From the NCBI RefSeq assembly GCF_000426445.1, contig NZ_AUFJ01000009.1, forward strand, positions 744,001-808,000: 64,000 nt of DNA, written 5' to 3'. Within the stretch, counting starts at the first letter, position 1, and the number at the start of each line of letters is the position of its first letter. The position numbers and the translations under genes are program-made. This stretch comes from Brevibacterium album DSM 18261. GTDB taxonomy: Bacteria > Actinomycetota > Actinomycetes > Actinomycetales > Brevibacteriaceae. The notes beneath the pieces are model-generated. The model searched no databases. It saw nothing but the letters and a program-made list of their open reading frames with translations, and was not told the DNA's origin. Of the stretch, positions 1 to 7,759 are shown piece by piece.

Positions 1-1
1 C

Positions 2-1132
2 CGCACCCTCAGTCTGCTGACCGCCGCCTCCGCTTCGATGGTGGAGCACTCCTCGGACTCACGTCGGAGAGCGCGTTCGCGGGCGGATGAGGCGGCGCAG
101 GCTCTCGCCCGCAGGCGGGCGCAGGAGGAGGACGCCTGGCGGCGCGCCGAGGCCGCAGAGCAGGAGGCAGCACGTGCGCATGCCGAGGCCCGGGCGCTCG
201 CGGCTTCGGTGTCCTATGACCGAGAGGGACGCCGCTATGGCCCGTCCCCCGCTCAGATCGGTGCCGCGGAAAGCCGTGCCCGCGACCTCGACGGGCACGC
301 AGCCGGCCTCCGAGCCGACGCCCGCGAGCACACGGAAGCCCGGGAGCGCTGTGCGGCCGCACAGCGCCGCATCGACCGCGCGGCCGAGGAGATCGACGCG
401 GAGTTCTCCCGGTTCTGGGCCTGGCAGACGGCGGACATCGCACGGGCGCGCGGCAAGCTGACCTCCCTCGGCTCGATCATCGACGCCTATCTCCACTCCG
501 CCAGGAACGCTGCGAGCGCGGCCGGGTTCGGTGCTGTGGGGTCCGGGGGCTTCGGTGCCGCTGGGGCAGGAGGCGGCTCGGGGGCCGGGTCCGCGGGTGC
601 AGGCGGCGCCTCCTCCAATGGCGGTTCGAGCGCCTCGGAAGGTGCAGACCCAGGTGCCGACAGCAGTGTGGACGGCACCCCTCGGCGGCTGAACGTCGGG
701 CTGATGTCCGCGGAGGATCTGGCCTCGGGTGGCTGCCCGGCCCCGGCGGACCACACCGGCGAAGCAGACCACGCTGGCAGAGCGGAGAAGCTCACGCCCA
801 GTGAGGCCGCGATCGTCGAACTCTGGACGCACGGAGGGGAGGCCATGTTCCGCCGGGCGCCCGAGGAGGAGACCTTCATGGAGAGGGACGCACGCGACGG
901 CCGCAGCGACGAGCACTCGTTCTCCGCGATGTACCGCGGCCTCATCGAAGACCCGATCACGGTGCGTCGCGGGGCAGAAGGGTGCACCGTGGTCCGCCGC
1001 GGCTCCCTCCTTGCGGCACTCATCCGTGCGGGAGCGAAAGAGGTCCCCGTTGCAGTCGAGGACGAGGGGTGCGGCAGCGACACTGGTGCCCGCGCCACGA
1101 CCAGTGCGGCAGAGGAGGACACGCATGGCTGA
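2..1132 (+). CDS. coiled-coil protein with degenerate ParB-like C-terminal segment, 5'-partial
   Basis: I do not recognise this protein. The frame is open to the left edge of the window. The first ATG (38) has no ribosome binding site, so the true start probably lies outside. Residues counted from that ATG: about 1-150 are charged, Ala/Arg/Glu-rich and helical, as in a coiled coil. About 165-215 are a Gly/Ser/Ala linker. The C-terminal part contains SAMYRGLIEDPITVRRG followed by VVRRGSLLAALIRAGAKEVPV, a spacing reminiscent of ParB-type N-terminal domains (DPI.V...V.DG.R...A...G...VPV), but the arginine-rich box is absent. It overlaps the next gene by 8 bp and appears to form an operon with the two small genes behind it. 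Function unknown. Confidence 0.65.
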   Translation, partial: RTLSLLTAASASMVEHSSDSRRRARSRADEAAQALARRRAQEEDAWRRAEAAEQEAARAHAEARALAASVSYDREGRRYGPSPAQIGAAESRARDLDGHAAGLRADAREHTEARERCAAAQRRIDRAAEEIDAEFSRFWAWQTADIARARGKLTSLGSIIDAYLHSARNAASAAGFGAVGSGGFGAAGAGGGSGAGSAGAGGASSNGGSSASEGADPGADSSVDGTPRRLNVGLMSAEDLASGGCPAPADHTGEADHAGRAEKLTPSEAAIVELWTHGGEAMFRRAPEEETFMERDARDGRSDEHSFSAMYRGLIEDPITVRRGAEGCTVVRRGSLLAALIRAGAKEVPVAVEDEGCGSDTGARATTSAAEEDTHG

Positions 1133-1310
1133 GCACATCGCACAGTCTCTTCGGACCGGCATGGATGCGGTCCGCCTCGAATGGCGGGACAGTCAGGCCG
1201 CACGCGTCGATGCGGAGCTGGTCAGTCCGCTCGCGCTCCGAATCGCGCGCACGAATCTCCAGGTGGAGCGGCTTCTCGCCGAAATCGAGCAGAACGTCCA
1301 GGACCTCTGA
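1125..1310 (+). CDS. small helical protein, unknown
   Basis: A 61-residue protein starting at an ATG inside the last codons of the preceding gene, an 8 bp overlap that suggests translational coupling. The sequence is amphipathic and predicted helical throughout, with no membrane segment or signal peptide (RLEWRDSQAARVDAELVSPLALRI, then RTNLQVERLLAEIEQNVQDL at the C-terminus). It could pair with the upstream coiled-coil protein, but that is inference. I recognise no family. Confidence 0.55.
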   Translation: MAEHIAQSLRTGMDAVRLEWRDSQAARVDAELVSPLALRIARTNLQVERLLAEIEQNVQDL

Positions 1311-1319
1311 GGAGCATCC

Positions 1320-1571
1320 ATGATCGACCCCATTCCCACATTCGAGATGCCGCAGCGCCTCGAGGCCGCACCGCCCACTCCGGCCCAGACGGAACGGCGC
1401 AAGCGCCTCGTGAAGCGCATCGTGGTCCTGCTCGTACTGGCAGTGATCATCTCCTGCGTCGTCTGGTTCTTCGCGTGGATTTCGAACCAGATCAGCAGCG
1501 CCGCTGCGCTGAGCGCCCTTGTCCATGGTGCTGAGCAATTCGATCTCGCACCGGCCTCCAACTGGCGCTGA
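1320..1571 (+). CDS. small single-pass membrane protein
   Basis: An 83-residue protein whose ATG follows a GAGGAG ribosome binding site with 5-6 nt spacing, 9 bp after the previous stop. A basic stretch (ERRKRLVKR) precedes one hydrophobic helix at about residues 31-52 (IVVLLVLAVIISCVVWFFAW), so the N-terminus is probably cytoplasmic. It is the third gene of a small operon with the coiled-coil protein and the 61-residue protein, and might anchor them to the membrane. No family recognised. Confidence 0.6.
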   Translation: MIDPIPTFEMPQRLEAAPPTPAQTERRKRLVKRIVVLLVLAVIISCVVWFFAWISNQISSAAALSALVHGAEQFDLAPASNWR

Positions 1572-1581
1572 CATCCCACAA

Positions 1582-1643
1582 GACCCCCGAAACGCCGCTG
1601 TCCGGCTCGTCGCATCCGGGTGGGAAGCGGCGTTTCGGGGGTC
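1582..1643. terminator. terminator-like hairpin between convergent genes
   Basis: Perfect 18 bp inverted repeat (GACCCCCGAAACGCCGCT at 1582-1599 and its complement at 1626-1643) with a 26 nt loop. It sits 10 bp past one stop and 28 bp before the stop of the convergent gene, so it probably terminates both transcripts. Confidence 0.7.
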
Positions 1644-1671
1644 AGTGAGGACGGCACCGGAGCCTCCAGGG

Positions 1672-3327
1672 TCAGGAGGGGGCCTCCTCGCCTCCGTCAT
1701 CGGGCTCACCCTCCTCCCGTGACGCCTCGTCCTCACCGTCCTCCGACTCCTCATCGCTCACATCGCGGGATCCTGCACCCCCACGCTGCCGCAGCGCCTC
1801 CTTGATGAGCGCCTGCACGTCGATCCCGCCGGTGGGGGCCGGGGACAGGTCAAACGCCGCGCCGTCATCACCCTCCTCGGCGGGCGCAGTCTCGGCCAAC
1901 GCGTCCTCCGCCATCTCGCCTGGCGCATCATCACCCGTGAACGGCGCGTCACCGGATTCCCTCGACGATCCTCGATCGCTGTGCTTCCCTGGCGGAGTGT
2001 GCGCCCCTGACTGATCCCAGTCAGCGGAGCGTCCCGGCACCGAGCCGCCCGGCGCGAGTCCGTCGAACCACTCCCCCAGCCAGCTCATGATCCCGTCCAG
2101 GTCCGCACCCTCGGCTCCGCTGCTTCCCATCAGCCGCCTGAGCCCCGCGGCCATGTCCGCCGGTCCGGCAGGGCTCACCTCCTCCGCGGGCGGACCGTCA
2201 TGCTCCGAGCTCCCGGCACCGCCTCGCAGCGCGTCCGCCTCTCCTCGGGCTTCGCCCGCCATGCCGTCGCGGCGCGGCCCCTCACCCTGCCCGCTGCCCC
2301 CACGCGAGCCGCCGCCCCCGCGCGAGCCGCCGCCCGCGCCCGGGCCGTCGCCCCGTCGCGGCGACCATCGTCGGGCGAGATCGTGCAGTCCCGTCAGCCC
2401 GCGGTTGCCGAAGGTGTCGGCGACGCGGCTCACGAGCGAGGCATCAGCGCCCAGCTCCCTCGCGATCCGGTGCAGCGCAGCCGCATCGACCCCCGGAACG
2501 GCCGCATCTTCGGCGATCCGCGGAGAGTGTCCGTCCGCAGCGCGACGTGCCTCAACCCGGCGCGTCTCCGCCTCTGCGAGCCCGGCCTGCGCCTCTGCGC
2601 ACCGCGCCTCCGCTTCAGCGGTGCGGGTCCGCGCCTCGGCGGCAGCACCCTCCGCATCGGCACGCCGCGCCTGCGCCCGCAGGGCCTCCGCCTCCTCCTG
2701 CGCAACCTCTGCCCGCGCTGCGAGCAGCCGCTCCTGTGCGGCCAGCACCCGCGCGCGGACCTCGGCGGTGCGGGTTCGCGCCTCGGCCTCCCCTGCCTGT
2801 GCCTCGGCCCTGTGCGTCTCCGCCTCAGCAAGGCCGGTCTGCGCCTCTGCGCACCGCGCCTGCGTGTCAGCGCGCCGGGCTTCCGCCTCGGTACGCTGCG
2901 CCTCGGATTCCGCGAGCCGGGTCCGAGCCTCGGCAAGGCCCGCCTCCGCCACCGCCTGCCTGACGCGCGACTCCTCCGCCCGCGCCTGCGCCTCGAACAG
3001 CCTCGTGCGCGCCTCGGCCTCAGCCGCCCGGGCCCGTGCGCCCACCGCCTCGGCGTCGGCACGGGCACGGCCCGCGTCCTTCTCGGCGCGTCCGGCCTCG
3101 CGCTCCGCAGCGGCCGCACGGAGCTCGGTCACACGCAGCTCTGCGATCTCGGCCTTCCTGACCGCCGCAGCAGCCTCACGTTCGGCCCGCTCCGCCCGCT
3201 CGTCGGCGAGCTCACGGCCGATGCGTCTGAGCCATACCGCGCCCATCCCGGCGAGGCCGAGGCAACTGAGCAGCACGACTCCCGCCACCAGCAGGAAGAC
3301 GATCTCGACGACGGTGGGCTGGAGCAT
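1672..3327 (-). CDS. membrane-anchored Ala/Glu/Arg-rich coiled-coil protein
   Basis: 551 residues from the ATG at 3327, which has AGGAACAGGA upstream; a GTG at 3390 in the same frame lacks a clear binding site. One membrane helix lies at residues 8-31, followed by about 230 residues of almost pure coiled coil built on short repeats of the type AEARTRTAEAEAR. A globular patch follows (AALHRIARELGADASLVSRVADTFGNRGLTGLHDLARRW), then a Gly/Ser/acidic disordered tail. Such repetition suggests a structural or scaffold role at the membrane. It is convergent with the coiled-coil/membrane operon at 2-1571, and a functional link is possible but unproven. Repeats like these can arise by internal duplication. 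Confidence 0.65.
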   Translation of the reverse strand: MLQPTVVEIVFLLVAGVVLLSCLGLAGMGAVWLRRIGRELADERAERAEREAAAAVRKAEIAELRVTELRAAAAEREAGRAEKDAGRARADAEAVGARARAAEAEARTRLFEAQARAEESRVRQAVAEAGLAEARTRLAESEAQRTEAEARRADTQARCAEAQTGLAEAETHRAEAQAGEAEARTRTAEVRARVLAAQERLLAARAEVAQEEAEALRAQARRADAEGAAAEARTRTAEAEARCAEAQAGLAEAETRRVEARRAADGHSPRIAEDAAVPGVDAAALHRIARELGADASLVSRVADTFGNRGLTGLHDLARRWSPRRGDGPGAGGGSRGGGGSRGGSGQGEGPRRDGMAGEARGEADALRGGAGSSEHDGPPAEEVSPAGPADMAAGLRRLMGSSGAEGADLDGIMSWLGEWFDGLAPGGSVPGRSADWDQSGAHTPPGKHSDRGSSRESGDAPFTGDDAPGEMAEDALAETAPAEEGDDGAAFDLSPAPTGGIDVQALIKEALRQRGGAGSRDVSDEESEDGEDEASREEGEPDDGGEEAPS

Positions 3328-3414
3328 GGCGGTCCTGTTCCTCGCTGTACGGGCGGCCTCTTCCAGTATGACGGACGCCGCCTTCTCCACCCCACCTGCT
3401 CACGCCCAATCCGT

Positions 3415-3471
3415 CGGTTGAGCGGTTCCTGTCGGAATCAGGCGCCGCATCCGACAGAAACCGCTCAACCG
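3415..3471. repeat. dispersed palindrome, copy 1
   Basis: Imperfect 57 bp palindrome: a 22 bp left arm containing TGAGCGGTTCCTGTCGGA, a 13 nt centre, and a right arm containing TCCGACAGAAACCGCTCA, with one mismatch between the arms. It lies between the DUF3817 gene and the coiled-coil gene. A separate 14 bp direct repeat (GCGAGGCGCGCTGG) sits immediately to its right, around 3472-3513. Confidence 0.85.
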
Positions 3472-3549
3472 GCGAGGCGCGCTGGGAGGGGAGACCCTTG
3501 CGAGGCGCGCTGGAGAAGGGTGCGGGGCCGAAGGTACTGCCCTCGCCTC

Positions 3550-4047
3550 TCACACGGGCGGGCCGGACACCATGAGCGCGGTGAACACGCCCGCCACGAC
3601 GACCGCGCCCACCGCGAGCGCGACCACGGGACGGTGCAGGGTCCAGGCCACGACGGCCTCGGCGGCATTGCCCGGCTGCGCGCCGTCACGGCCGAGCCGC
3701 CAGCCGCCGGCGAGACCGCCCCGCCGGGTCACCACCATCTCGAAGGGGACGGTGGCGAAGGGGATGACCGCGCTCACGAGCCCCATGAGCACCCGCCCCG
3801 CCCGCCACTTCTGGGACACACCCACATAGACGGTGGCGACCACGAAGGCGAGGAACATGAAGCCGTGCAGAGCGCCGCCGATGCTCACGAGCGCCTCCGT
3901 CGTCCGCGTGACGTACTTGAGGAACATGCCCGCGAGGAGCAGTGCCCAGGTGATTGCCTCGCCCACGGCGAAGATGCTGAAGAAGGTCTTGGGAGTCACG
4001 GGCCCATCCTCATCGACCCCGCCCGCTCGTGTGCGCCGCTCCCGCAT
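3550..4047 (-). CDS. DUF3817 integral membrane protein
   Basis: 165 residues; the ATG at 4047 has AGGAG 7 nt upstream. The sequence carries the hallmarks of DUF3817: TPKTFFSIFAVGEAITWALLLAGMFLKYV near the N-terminus, HGFMFLAFVVATVYVG in the middle and about four hydrophobic segments in all. The core family is about 100 residues. The extra C-terminal part contains a further membrane helix (PVVALAVGAVVVAGVFTALMV). Members are found widely in actinobacteria and firmicutes and have no established activity. The gene stands alone between the palindromic repeat and a strong terminator. Confidence 0.8.
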   Translation of the reverse strand: MRERRTRAGGVDEDGPVTPKTFFSIFAVGEAITWALLLAGMFLKYVTRTTEALVSIGGALHGFMFLAFVVATVYVGVSQKWRAGRVLMGLVSAVIPFATVPFEMVVTRRGGLAGGWRLGRDGAQPGNAAEAVVAWTLHRPVVALAVGAVVVAGVFTALMVSGPPV

Positions 4048-4107
4048 CTGAGAACTCCTCGCTCAGCCCCTGGACAGCCGCACGGTTCCGGAACGAGCGC
4101 ACACGAG

Positions 4108-4161
4108 GAAGCCCGCGGGTCCCCGCCCCGGACTCGACCGGAACGGGGACCCGCGGGCTTC
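4108..4161 (-). terminator. strong terminator hairpin after the aminopeptidase gene
   Basis: Perfect 17 bp stem (GAAGCCCGCGGGTCCCC at 4108-4124 and its complement at 4145-4161) with a 20 nt loop, about 100 bp past the stop of the minus-strand aminopeptidase gene. No T-tract is seen, as is usual for actinobacterial terminators. Confidence 0.75.
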
Positions 4162-4262
4162 TCCCTCTGGGCCTCCGGAACACCACGCTGCAGCAGGCAG
4201 AACCGGAGGTTCAGTGCAGGTCGCGGCCGCAGGCTATGCGGTGCTCAGGCCCTGCGGCGCGC

Positions 4263-6038
4263 TCAGGCCCTACGGCGCATGCGGGTCGCGGCCACGAGGG
4301 CGCCGCCTCCCACCAGGAGGATCACGGCTGCGCTCACCAGCGGCAGGGTGTCGGCACCCGTGCGGGGGAGCGATCCGGCGTCATCGTCTCGGCCATCGTC
4401 CTTGCCGTCGCCCCTGTCATCGTCCTGCCCGCCGTTCGGGTCCTCACTCGGATCGCCGGTCGGCTCGCCCGTGGGCTCGTCAGTCGGTTCGCCCGTGGGC
4501 TCTCCCGTGGGCTCCCCTGTCGGATCGTCGGTCGGCTCCTCCGTGGGCTCGGCGAGCTCGTATGCGAGAGTGTGCGCCGCATACCCGATGGCCGGGACGA
4601 AGATGTCCATCGACTCCGTCGAGACGTTCTCGATCGTGTCATCGGCCGTGTGGTAGTAGCGGTCGTACTGCACTCCCTCGACGCCGCCGAACTTCTCGAC
4701 CTCGTCCGCGGTCTTGATGCCGTCCGCGCCGGAGAAGAGGCCGGAGGAGGCGATGCCGCGGTCCATGAACGCCTTGTAGTCGGAGCGCCCGGAGAACTCC
4801 GTGCCCACATGGGGCTGTCCGCCCTCATCGAAGTAGTCGGTGAAGATCTTCTCGAGCTCCGCCGAGCCCTCGGGCACCCGGACGCCGTCGGGGATCGGGA
4901 CGTCCGATCCGTCGGAGTCGAGCGTGCCCACGATGAAGTTCTCGCTGCCCACCATGTCGAAGTTGAGGTACGAGGCGATCCGCGAGGCCTCTGCATCGCT
5001 GAGGCTCTCGACGTAGCGGGTGGAGCCCACGAGTCCGACCTCCTCCGCACCCCAGAACCCGAAGCGGACGGTGCTGTCGACCTCGGCGGGCTGATCCGCG
5101 AGCTTCTCCGCGACCGCCAGGAGCGCCGCGGTGCCGGAGCCGTTGTCGTTGACGCCGGGGCCCTCCTCCACGCCGTCGAGGTGCGCACCGAGCATCTCGA
5201 CGCGCTCGGGATCGCCGGCCTTCGTCTCCGCGAGCACGTTCCACGTCTCGACCGTCTCGAACTCCGCATCCACGGAGAGATCGCCGGTGAGCGGCTCCGC
5301 CTCCGGATCCTCAGCGGCGTCGAGGACCTTCTGCCGCAGCGCCTCGCCGTCCGTCTTCGACAGCGAGACCGCAGGCGCGTTGCCCTCCGCCCGGTCGCCC
5401 AGCGTCGCGTTGAGCGGCTCATCGTCCGTGTTGACGATGACGACGCCGGCCGCTCCGGCCTGCGAGGCGTTCGTGACCTTGAGGCCGAACTCGCAGGTGC
5501 CGCGCTGCACGAGCACGATCGCATCGGCGACATCGGTGAAGTCACCGGCCTCACAGCCCAGCTCGCCGCCGGCACCGTCCCCATAGGACTCGTCCGCGGG
5601 CAGGGCGAGCGCGGCTCCGGTCACCTCCCCGGCCTCGGAGTTGCTGAGGCTCCCCGCCTCGTACTCGGCGCCGTCGGCGGAGAAGGCGGTGGAGTGCAGG
5701 AGGTAGCGCTCCACATCGAAGGTCTGGCGGGTGACGTCATAGGCTCCCGTCGCCTCCAGCACGCCCTCCACGTACTCCGAGGCCGCCGCGTACCCCGGCG
5801 TGCCCAGCGCCCGGTAACCGTCCCCGGCGTGTGCGAGGGAGAGGTCGGAGATCTCCCGCAGGTGCTTCATCGCGTCCGCGCCGGTGACCCCCATGTCCGT
5901 GTGCTCGGTGGGGCCTTCCTGCCCGGGGGCCGCGAACGCCGGGGTGACGGCGGTCGCGGTGAGCCCGAGGGCCGCGGCGGCGGCGACTGTCACGGAGCCG
6001 CGCAGCATCGCGCGGCTCCGTTCCGTTCGTCTCTGCAT
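4263..6038 (-). CDS. secreted, wall-anchored M28-family zinc aminopeptidase with PA domain
   Basis: 591 residues. I chose the ATG at 6038 because GAAAGG lies 7 nt upstream and a normal signal peptide follows (hydrophobic run to AFA at about 36). Earlier in-frame starts would only lengthen the N-terminus. A protease-associated domain (about 130-240) precedes an M28 peptidase core. The zinc-binding and catalytic signatures are visible in order: GAHLDGV, GVNDNGSGTAALL, FWGAEEVGLVG, NFDMVGSEN and YYHTADDTIEN. The best known relatives are the Streptomyces griseus and Pseudomonas secreted aminopeptidases. A Thr/Pro/Glu spacer built on PTGEPTGEPTDE leads to LPRTG (557), a membrane helix and RMRRR, the signal for sortase attachment. 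It probably releases N-terminal amino acids from external peptides. Confidence 0.93.
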   Translation of the reverse strand: MQRRTERSRAMLRGSVTVAAAAALGLTATAVTPAFAAPGQEGPTEHTDMGVTGADAMKHLREISDLSLAHAGDGYRALGTPGYAAASEYVEGVLEATGAYDVTRQTFDVERYLLHSTAFSADGAEYEAGSLSNSEAGEVTGAALALPADESYGDGAGGELGCEAGDFTDVADAIVLVQRGTCEFGLKVTNASQAGAAGVVIVNTDDEPLNATLGDRAEGNAPAVSLSKTDGEALRQKVLDAAEDPEAEPLTGDLSVDAEFETVETWNVLAETKAGDPERVEMLGAHLDGVEEGPGVNDNGSGTAALLAVAEKLADQPAEVDSTVRFGFWGAEEVGLVGSTRYVESLSDAEASRIASYLNFDMVGSENFIVGTLDSDGSDVPIPDGVRVPEGSAELEKIFTDYFDEGGQPHVGTEFSGRSDYKAFMDRGIASSGLFSGADGIKTADEVEKFGGVEGVQYDRYYHTADDTIENVSTESMDIFVPAIGYAAHTLAYELAEPTEEPTDDPTGEPTGEPTGEPTDEPTGEPTGDPSEDPNGGQDDDRGDGKDDGRDDDAGSLPRTGADTLPLVSAAVILLVGGGALVAATRMRRRA

Positions 6039-6195
6039 TGTGTGCCTTTCGATGCGAGCCCGCGTTCCGTGCGCATCGGCGCACACGGCCGCGGACCGTT
6101 CTGCGAGTGGTTTCAGTGCTTTGCTCCCGTGACGCCCAGGCCACTGCCACCGGCGTCACATGAACTACACAGTAATCAATCACAAGGCCACTTCA

Positions 6196-6222
6196 GATAA
6201 CGAAACGATAAAGTTCGTTATC
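6196..6222. promoter_or_regulatory. perfect inverted repeat, possible operator
   Basis: GATAACGAA, 9 nt, TTCGTTATC: a perfect 9 bp inverted repeat in an unusually A/T-rich stretch of the 448 bp divergent region between the aminopeptidase and the DctP-type gene. Size and symmetry suit a dimeric repressor site. Which gene it serves is not clear. Confidence 0.45.
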
Positions 6223-6313
6223 GTGCGGTTACCCCAGCGATTGGCGCGCTCCTCAGCGGCGCCGAGGAGCCGGAGGCGCACCGTCTCCTCACACAATCCC
6301 AAGCTCCGGGGTA

Positions 6314-6342
6314 TTGCCTCGAAGTTAACGTGCATATACATT
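6314..6342 (+). promoter_or_regulatory. candidate promoter with GTTAACG operator
   Basis: TTGCCT (6314-6319), 17 nt, TACATT (6337-6342), with AGTTAACGTGCATATA across the spacer and -10. It matches the promoter at 16639-16667 at 24 of 29 positions. It lies about 145 bp upstream of the DctP-type binding-protein gene. Confidence 0.55.
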
Positions 6343-6486
6343 TGTCTCACCCTCAGGGAGTGAGCTTGACTCCCCTCGGGCGTCGAATGATCAAGCATGG
6401 CACGAGGAACAGTCGACGAAGAAGTCGAACGATCATCCACGCGGGAGACATCAACATCCCGCGGGTGGCACTGAGAGGACAGACCC

Positions 6487-7671
6487 GTGGCAACCCATCG
6501 CACAGGCGCCGTCATGGCCGCACTCCTGCTCGCCGCCGTCTCCGGCTGCGCCGGAGGCGTCCAGAGCGAACAGGACACCGTCACACTGAGCTTCGCGGAC
6601 CTCACCTCGCAGGACAACACACTGGGCCAGGCCGCCCAGGCGATGTTCGAGGCGATCGACGAGGAGTACGAGGGCACCATCGAGGTCGAGTACTTCTGGT
6701 CCGGCTCGATGGCAGGCGGCACCGAGATCCTCAACTCGCTCAGCTCCGGCATGGTGGACTCCGCCAGCATCCCCACCGCCTACTACCCCAAGGACCTCCC
6801 CGTCGCAAGCTGGGCCGAGGGCCTCACCGGACTCGCACCCACCGCCAACATCCTGCCGCCCTTCGTCGCCAACCCCGCCATGCACGCCGCCTTCGACAGC
6901 GAGGCCGTCACGACGGAGTACGCGGAGCACAGTGCGATACCCGTGACGGTGGCGACCACGGACTCCTACTCCCTCGTCTGCAAGGAGCCCATCCGCAGCC
7001 TCGAGGAGGCCCGCGGCAAGCTCGTCCGCGTCGCCTCCACCCTGCACAGCGCGGAGATCGAGGAACTGGGCATGTCACCCGTCTCCCTGGCGCACGGCGA
7101 GACCTACGAGGCCCTCCAGCGCGGCACGATCGACTGCACGATCACCTCGATCTCCGGTGCGGAGGACCTCGGCCTCTACGAGATCGCGAAGTACCTCGTG
7201 CCCATCGGGTTCTCGCCGACGGTGCTGCCGGTGCTGTTCAACAAGGACAAGTTCGAGAGCCTGCCGGAGGACCTGCAGGAGATCATCCGGACCACGGGAC
7301 GCCAAGCGTACTTCGACACCTACGCCCACGCCTCGTTCGACGAGGTCCACGAACTCCTCCAGGAGGGTTCGCTCGCACCGGACGCGGACACCGAGGTCAT
7401 CATCCCCGCCGATATGCGCGATGCCCTCCTCGAGTTCCGGACGGAGCGCGCCGAGGGGCTGGCCGGGGTCGCGCCCGAGGCCGCCACCGATGCCGAGGCC
7501 GTCGTCGCCGACTTCGCCGGAACCGTCGATGCCGCCGTGCCCCTCTTCGAGGAGGCCTCCGGCATCAGCGCCGAACCCCCGGAGGACGCGGAGGCGTTCC
7601 GCGCCCGCTACGAGACGGTCGCGGAGCGCTCCGCCGAGCTCGACGGCTACCTCGCCGAGGTCGCGCCCTGA
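6487..7671 (+). CDS. TRAP-type (DctP-like) solute-binding lipoprotein, orphan
   Basis: 394 residues from a GTG with AGAGGA upstream. The N-terminus is a short lipoprotein signal ending VSGC, so the mature protein is probably lipidated and faces outward. The body resembles DctP-family periplasmic receptors of tripartite TRAP transporters: a first domain with SGSMAGGTEILNSLSSGMVD, then ALQRGTIDCTITSISGAEDLGLYEIAKYLV, which is the conserved region spanning the second domain. The C-terminal 100 residues are acidic and Ala-rich. No DctQ or DctM membrane subunit is in this window. Its promoter shares an operator-like element with the beta-oxidation operons, suggesting capture of an acid substrate for that pathway. 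That substrate is inference. Confidence 0.8.
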   Translation: MATHRTGAVMAALLLAAVSGCAGGVQSEQDTVTLSFADLTSQDNTLGQAAQAMFEAIDEEYEGTIEVEYFWSGSMAGGTEILNSLSSGMVDSASIPTAYYPKDLPVASWAEGLTGLAPTANILPPFVANPAMHAAFDSEAVTTEYAEHSAIPVTVATTDSYSLVCKEPIRSLEEARGKLVRVASTLHSAEIEELGMSPVSLAHGETYEALQRGTIDCTITSISGAEDLGLYEIAKYLVPIGFSPTVLPVLFNKDKFESLPEDLQEIIRTTGRQAYFDTYAHASFDEVHELLQEGSLAPDADTEVIIPADMRDALLEFRTERAEGLAGVAPEAATDAEAVVADFAGTVDAAVPLFEEASGISAEPPEDAEAFRARYETVAERSAELDGYLAEVAP

Positions 7672-7689
7672 GCCGCTCTCCTGCTCCGC

Positions 7690-7746
7690 CGAGTGAGCGG
7701 TTGTTGTCGGTTCGAGCGTCGCAGACCGACAGCAACCGCTCACTCG
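7690..7746. repeat. dispersed palindrome, copy 2
   Basis: Arms CGAGTGAGCGGTTGTTGTCG and CGACAGCAACCGCTCACTCG with one mismatch and a 13-15 nt centre. It occupies the whole space between two convergent stops (18 bp and 13 bp away), so it probably serves as a bidirectional terminator. Confidence 0.88.
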
Positions 7747-7759
7747 ATTGGAGCGGGGC

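Noticed and set aside
2..1571. Prophage or type VII secretion fragment
   Set aside because: No WXG100 protein, FtsK/SpoIIIE ATPase, integrase, portal or tail gene accompanies these coiled-coil genes.
2200..4656. 818-codon plus-strand frame across the coiled-coil and DUF3817 genes
   Set aside because: It crosses a palindrome, a terminator and three minus-strand genes. The repetitive Arg/Leu composition comes from the coiled coil read backwards.
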